Source of the DNA: Oligoflexia bacterium | GTDB lineage: Bacteria; Bdellovibrionota; UBA1018 | DNA: 36,540 nt | Direction: 5' to 3' | NCBI GenBank assembly: GCA_031292385.1 | Contig: JARLHE010000050.1 | Coordinates: forward strand, 1 to 36,540 | Position numbers and translations under genes: made by a program | The notes under the pieces: model-generated | What the model saw: the letters and a program-made list of their open reading frames with translations, nothing else | Database searches by the model: none | Told to the model about the DNA's origin: nothing | In this document: positions 33,601-36,540 of the stretch, in pieces | Numbering within the stretch: the stretch's first letter is position 1 | Layout: each line of letters starts with the position of its first letter

Positions 33601-33965
33601 ACGGGCTGGTCGACGTCGCTGCCCTCAATAGCACCGACGGCAGCCTGACCATCTTCATTTCAAACGGAGACGGCTCGCTGAAGAGCGGCGCCACTTATTC
33701 CGCGGGCACCTCGCCCATCGGGCTGGTGACAGGCGATTTCAACGGCGATGGCAGGCTCGATATCGCGATCACCAACGGCGGCGGGGCGAACACCCTCAGC
33801 CTGCTCCCAGGCGTCGGCAATGGCAGTTTCAATATCCTGAACAGCTATCCGCTCACGACCACCCCCGGCGCGCTGGTCTTGAGCGACTTCAACAACGACC
33901 AGAAACTGGATTTCCTGATCCTCGATTCGAATACCAACGCGGTCGAATTCTGGCCCGGCAATTGA
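30693..33965 (+). CDS. Large lipoprotein with Ig-like domains and 14 FG-GAP/VCBS repeats
   Basis: A 1090-residue predicted lipoprotein: signal peptide with lipobox ASGC (Cys20), two Ig-like domains carrying a cysteine pair each (SGMCMTGDRVILG ... LCENSAFSFTV, and GSCETGATVSLSG ... VCVNSQFSI), then invasin-like Ig regions (about 205-410). From residue 423 to the end are 14 FG-GAP/VCBS units of about 48 residues, with the calcium-loop pattern D-(F/L)-N-x-D-G-x-x-D and LLGNGDGTF. Such units build beta-propellers like those of integrins, usually for adhesion or ligand binding outside the cell. It starts 3 nt after the preceding giant gene, so they are co-transcribed. A hairpin follows the stop. 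Confidence 0.85.
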   Translation: MQKDLDRITLIAVIALASGCRVGGGITASPPTQAVVPIVTIPTIAVPATTPFYSQGNSVSISGMCMTGDRVILGSDGSDQQLCENSAFSFTVNRSTDGVYTFLITQEDTYQNISKPASLVWVRATSIAPPIITSPAITPFASSASSLTIAGSCETGATVSLSGDGTGSTVCVNSQFSINQPKAADGDYSIQVSQTDPASNTASTNLVWKKHALTLTPNNPMLVVNTSNVFTPSGGSGTYTLSLTTNNSGATLNTATDTYTAGVVAKATDVLKLTDSLGASTSVTITTEAGAPDHLMISASGNAQTQSIGSVLTTHPQVQVVDQFGNGVSAFELYFRVTNGDAQVLSSPVQTSDSNGYASVSMRLGYSAIVNDLEVSGFTSVLPDLAATGNANVILTEQTSNVGTGKFGSAFLVGSSPGQMILADFRGTGKQDIALVNSSDSDVGILLSNGNGVYQAMTHYSTCASPSGLVAGKFATKTNNNVDLIVTCAGSNEYSVLLGNGNGTFQTTAPYSVTGAESGPVAIVAGDFNKDGYLDFAILSSAGAGIYLGNGDGTFQAPTVDYAAGGSPSAIAAGDLNNDGYPDLVVTNSADGTVSVLINNKDGTFAPQVVTAVDGDPVALAIADVNKDGFLDVVVANTATSDVSVLLNNGSGVLDAAVNLPVGNAPDAIVVANLNGDTDPDIAVANSTDNTIELLFGAGNGTFPTSATFDVLSDPVALAAGDGNGDGNMDLYSVSEGMQEVQFLPGSGSGSFGFVSTVPTSPIAAAAADFNGDGKQDMVVVTSGANNNVKIFLGSGNGLFTLKSTLSAGNMPSAVVTADLDGDGNPDFVVANNSSSNISVFFGKGDGTFQTPVPYGVGAAPTAIAVGDFNGDGILDLAVASSTANSVRILLGSAGGTFTIKGDYTAGASPQGLVTLDLNHDGKLDLVSANGSDGSVSVLLGNGDGSFRTHVDYLAGGGTSAVAAGDFNGDGLVDVAALNSTDGSLTIFISNGDGSLKSGATYSAGTSPIGLVTGDFNGDGRLDIAITNGGGANTLSLLPGVGNGSFNILNSYPLTTTPGALVLSDFNNDQKLDFLILDSNTNAVEFWPGN
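31959..33962 (+). repeat. 14 FG-GAP/VCBS repeat units
   Basis: Seen as, in order, ADFRGTGKQD, GKFATKTNNNVD, GDFNKDGYLD, GDLNNDGYPD, ADVNKDGFLD, ANLNGDTDPD, GDGNGDGNMD, ADFNGDGKQD, ADLDGDGNPD, GDFNGDGILD, LDLNHDGKLD, GDFNGDGLVD, GDFNGDGRLD and SDFNNDQKLD. Units 1 and 2 have poor calcium loops; most others keep the DxNxDG ligands. Fourteen is the number for two seven-bladed propellers. Confidence 0.85.
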
Positions 33966-33976
33966 TGCCGCGGCGC

Positions 33977-33994
33977 CGGGTCGGCCACGACCCG
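33977..33994 (+). terminator. Hairpin after the FG-GAP gene
   Basis: CGGGTCG (33977-33983) pairs perfectly with CGACCCG (33988-33994) around the loop GCCA, 12 nt after the stop. No U-run follows directly (an AT-rich stretch starts about 20 nt later), so it may be a pause or Rho-type terminator, or a stabilising 3' hairpin. Confidence 0.4.
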
Positions 33995-34110
33995 TGTCCG
34001 ATCATACGCAGGCATTTTAAAATTTATTAAATAAGCTAACTTTAGCAATTAAGTGATTGTTTTGCTAAACTATTAGTAAGAACTGTCCGTTTGTTGTAAC
34101 AGGCTCATCG

Positions 34111-36540
34111 ATGAAACGCATTGTTTATAAATATATAAACTTTAAGAACAACCTTGGCCGTTCCGGTCTAAGGTCAGGGGCCCTCTTGACGCTGGTTTCG
34201 GCGGCGTCGATTTCTTGCGTTTCGGGCGGAAGCCCGGCTTCGAACAACGGGCCGCCCGTCACCCTGGACTCGCTCTCGCTCGTGACCTACGACAATTCGA
34301 GCGCCACGCTCAACGTCCAGGGCCAGCTGCAATCCGCCGGCACCACGCCGCTGAACGTGGTCGCGATTTACGACAACGCCTCTTGCGTCGGCTCACCGGT
34401 TGGGCAGGGGATCGAGAGCCAGTTCGTGAGCTCGGGCATCCAGGTTCAGGTCTCCAGCGTTGTCAGCACGGATCTCTACGTCGGCACTAACACGCTGCAA
34501 GGATGTTTTTTTCTCGTACAATACGACCCCTCGCACGCCGCCCCGGCTCCCCCGACCTTCATTTCGACCAGCCCTTCGTCTCCCTCGCGCACCTCGACGA
34601 CCCCGGCGATCTTTGGCAAGGCGGGCCCAACGACCGCGCAGGTCCTGCTCTACGACGACGCGACCTGCACTCACCAAGTCGGCTCCGGCACGGGCGCGAA
34701 TTTCAGCACGTTAGGGATTCAAGTGACCCTGCAGCCCCACCAAACAAGCTCTATCTACGAGAGGGCAGTCGAGCCTTTCGGAAACGCATCGGCCTGCACG
34801 CTGCTTTGCACCTTCACCAATAGCTCGACCGGCCCGGCGGCGCCGGCCTTTTCGAGCGCGACTCCGGCCTCTCCAAGCAACGTTTCCGTCACGCCCATGA
34901 TCGTCGGAGCCGTTGACGCGAACACGGTCAGCCTCAAGATCTTCAGCGATGCGGCCTGCGCGAGCTTTCTGGTTCAGGGAACAAGCACGGACTTCACCGG
35001 AAGCGGCCTCACCGTTTCCGTACCTGGCAACACATCGACAACCCTTTATGCGGAAGCGTTTGACTCCCAAGGCAACCCCTCGGTCTGCACCTATTTGACG
35101 ACTTATATCAACGACACGGTTTCACCGTCTGCCCCGGCCTATGTATCGGTGAACCCGCCCACGCCGACGCGCCTTACGATTTATCCCCAGGTTGTTGGCA
35201 CCGCCTCGGCGGATACGGTCACGGTCACGCTTTTCAACAGCTCGACCTGCGCCACTCCGATTGGCTCCGGCACCCGGAATGACTTCACCGGTTCAGGCAT
35301 CGTCGCCAGCGCGGTTTCCGATGCCACGACCACGATCTACGCCGAAGCGTTCGATGCGGCCGGAAATGCTTCGCCTTGCGTCCATTTCGTCGATTTCGTG
35401 AACAACACCATCCAACCAGATCCGCCGGTTTTCGTCGCCACGACCCCCACTTCGCCGAACAACCAGTCCATCACGCCGTACGTGCAAGGCAGCGTCTCGG
35501 CCGTCACCGTCGGCGTTTCGCTCTACAGCGATGCCGCCTGCACGGTCGCGATCGGATCGGGAACCGCGGATCAGTTCGAAAACGCGGGAATTCAAGCGAC
35601 CGCCGCCGCGAACGCGACCACCATGATCTACGCCCAAGGGGTCGACAATGTCGGAAATCTTTCCGATTGCACCCTGATGACCCCCTACATGGAATCGAAC
35701 CTGGCCGCGCCGCCGCCGACATTCACGAAGACCGTTCCCGCATCTCCATCTCGAGTCTCAAAGACTCCCCTCGTCTTTGGCAGCGCCCCCAACACTGTTT
35801 CGACCGTGAAGCTCTTCAAAGACAGCGCATGCTCCAGCCAGATCGGTTCCTCCACCCGTATCGGTTTCGCGACGAGCGGCATCCAAATTTCGGTGCCTCA
35901 AAACTCAACGACAACCCTCTATGGGAGGTCGACCGATATCTACGGAAACGATTCGAGCTGCGTTTTGCTCGCCACTTACATTAACGAAACGCGAGCGCCC
36001 CTGACCCCGACGCTGGCCTCAGTCACGCCGACATCGCCCAACAACACGTCGACATCCCCGGTTCTGGTCGGAACGGCGGCTTCAAACCCGAGCAGCCAAT
36101 TGCCGGCGATTCAGGTTTCTTTTTACGACAGCTCGATTTGCGTCAACAAGCTCGCCACCTCGACGCCAAGCGCCTTTTCAGGCGCGGGAGTCACGGTGAA
36201 CGTACCGGCGAACGTGGACACCGCCATTTACTCCGAATCATTCGATGCCGCCGGGAATTCGAGCGGATGCACCTATCTCACTGATTACATCAACGACAGC
36301 CTTAAACCAGGAAAACCCATCCTCACCTCGATCACGCCCGCATCGCCCTCTTATAGCGCGCAGATCGCGATCGTCGGAAGCTTTGGCGCGAGCCCAGACT
36401 TTGAAGGCATCGCCACGGTCGGAATTTATTCGGATGCCGCCTGCGCCAACCTTGTTGCCTCGACTCCTCCTTCGCTATTCACGACCACGGGAGCTTCGGT
36501 TACGGTCGCTGAAAACGCCACGACCCCCCTTTACGCGATG
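34111..36540 (+). CDS. Giant lipoprotein of tandem cysteine-paired Ig-like repeats, 3' end beyond window
   Basis: An open frame of 810 codons that runs out of the window without a stop, so only its N-terminal part is seen. The start MKRIVYKYINFKNN is followed by a hydrophobic segment ending in SISC (Cys36), a probable lipobox. Then come eight Ig-like units, each with an aromatic-(D/S)-x-(A/S)-x-C strand (YDNASC, YDDATC, FSDAAC, FNSSTC, YSDAAC, FKDSAC, YDSSIC, YSDAAC), a later (S/G)SG...F...G(I/V) strand, (T)(T)xIYAEAFDAAGNxSxC and a Pro-rich junction with TPxSPxxxS. Two cysteines per unit suggest a disulfide. AGG lies 8 nt before the ATG, in an AT-rich promoter-like leader (34005-34110). It probably belongs to the same surface-protein set as the two preceding genes. 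Confidence 0.85.
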   Translation, partial: MKRIVYKYINFKNNLGRSGLRSGALLTLVSAASISCVSGGSPASNNGPPVTLDSLSLVTYDNSSATLNVQGQLQSAGTTPLNVVAIYDNASCVGSPVGQGIESQFVSSGIQVQVSSVVSTDLYVGTNTLQGCFFLVQYDPSHAAPAPPTFISTSPSSPSRTSTTPAIFGKAGPTTAQVLLYDDATCTHQVGSGTGANFSTLGIQVTLQPHQTSSIYERAVEPFGNASACTLLCTFTNSSTGPAAPAFSSATPASPSNVSVTPMIVGAVDANTVSLKIFSDAACASFLVQGTSTDFTGSGLTVSVPGNTSTTLYAEAFDSQGNPSVCTYLTTYINDTVSPSAPAYVSVNPPTPTRLTIYPQVVGTASADTVTVTLFNSSTCATPIGSGTRNDFTGSGIVASAVSDATTTIYAEAFDAAGNASPCVHFVDFVNNTIQPDPPVFVATTPTSPNNQSITPYVQGSVSAVTVGVSLYSDAACTVAIGSGTADQFENAGIQATAAANATTMIYAQGVDNVGNLSDCTLMTPYMESNLAAPPPTFTKTVPASPSRVSKTPLVFGSAPNTVSTVKLFKDSACSSQIGSSTRIGFATSGIQISVPQNSTTTLYGRSTDIYGNDSSCVLLATYINETRAPLTPTLASVTPTSPNNTSTSPVLVGTAASNPSSQLPAIQVSFYDSSICVNKLATSTPSAFSGAGVTVNVPANVDTAIYSESFDAAGNSSGCTYLTDYINDSLKPGKPILTSITPASPSYSAQIAIVGSFGASPDFEGIATVGIYSDAACANLVASTPPSLFTTTGASVTVAENATTPLYAM
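34369..36540 (+). repeat. Tandem 97-residue repeats in the last gene
   Basis: The aromatic residue of the YDxxxC motif falls at 34369, 34651, 34942, 35233, 35524, 35815, 36124 and 36427. The spacings are 282, 291, 291, 291, 291, 309 and 303 nt, so four successive units have exactly the same length of 97 residues. Nucleotide identity between units is only moderate, so this is an old duplication series. Confidence 0.85.

Noticed and set aside
24753..36540. CRISPR array or tandem DNA satellites in the repeat-rich region
   Set aside because: The periodicity is at protein level in open frames; there are no short identical repeats with unique spacers.

Overview
The window is a dense, GC-rich (high 50s percent by eye) chromosomal segment of a Gram-negative, probably motile bacterium. 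Pal, many predicted lipoproteins, an outer-membrane beta-barrel candidate and a MotA/MotB stator show the envelope type. The HD-GYP protein with its N-terminal module, the Pal/DUF4398/TPR lipoprotein set, the CGGDWWG-type SpoIIE phosphatase and the very large secreted repeat lipoproteins fit a Bdellovibrionota-like (old 'delta-proteobacterial') lineage. That placement is inference; no rRNA gene is present to confirm it.

Layout. (1) 187-4678: alaS followed after 4 nt by an orphan oligopeptide-binding lipoprotein. (2) 5033-6969: an HD-GYP c-di-GMP phosphodiesterase (minus), a small exported protein with a TTG start and a sigma-28-like promoter, and a convergent ssb paralogue. (3) 7146-10504: envelope genes pal, a DUF4398 lipoprotein and a YbgF-like TPR lipoprotein, then a metallophosphatase-tetraheme cytochrome fusion. 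(4) 10501-11342: a short GT2-like glycosyltransferase and a divergent ribbon-helix-helix protein around an AT-rich, repeat-bearing control region. (5) 11370-16187: a tightly packed housekeeping chain, tsaD, rsmA, DUF502, smpB, a degenerate acyl-CoA-synthetase-like gene and rpoZ, several coupled by 4-10 nt overlaps. (6) 16270-24574: a LysM lipoprotein; a GYF_2 membrane protein (minus); a membrane SpoIIE-type phosphatase coupled to a FecR-like protein; a coiled-coil protein; motA-motB (minus); and a secreted beta-barrel candidate. (7) 24753-36540: three consecutive giant lipoproteins, 1978 aa, 1090 aa and at least 810 aa (cut by the window edge), built of Ig-like repeats and beta-propellers.

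The most unusual part is region 7. All three proteins carry paired-cysteine Ig-like modules. The first also has eight copies of a GW(I/V)G ... C ... GWCxGG element inside a propeller; one copy has lost both cysteines together, which points to a disulfide pair. The second ends in 14 FG-GAP/VCBS units, the number needed for two seven-bladed propellers. The third has an almost perfectly constant 97-residue period. I read them as a surface-exposed adhesion or recognition set; the function is unproven.

Other points of note: an ORF-intact acyl-CoA synthetase homologue that lacks its P-loop, A5 and catalytic-lysine motifs; four convergent gene pairs whose coding ends overlap by 4, 4, 21 and 71 nt, two of them sharing one TTAA as both stop codons; and eight predicted lipoproteins in 36 kb. 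No rRNA, tRNA, CRISPR array, transposase or integrase was recognised.
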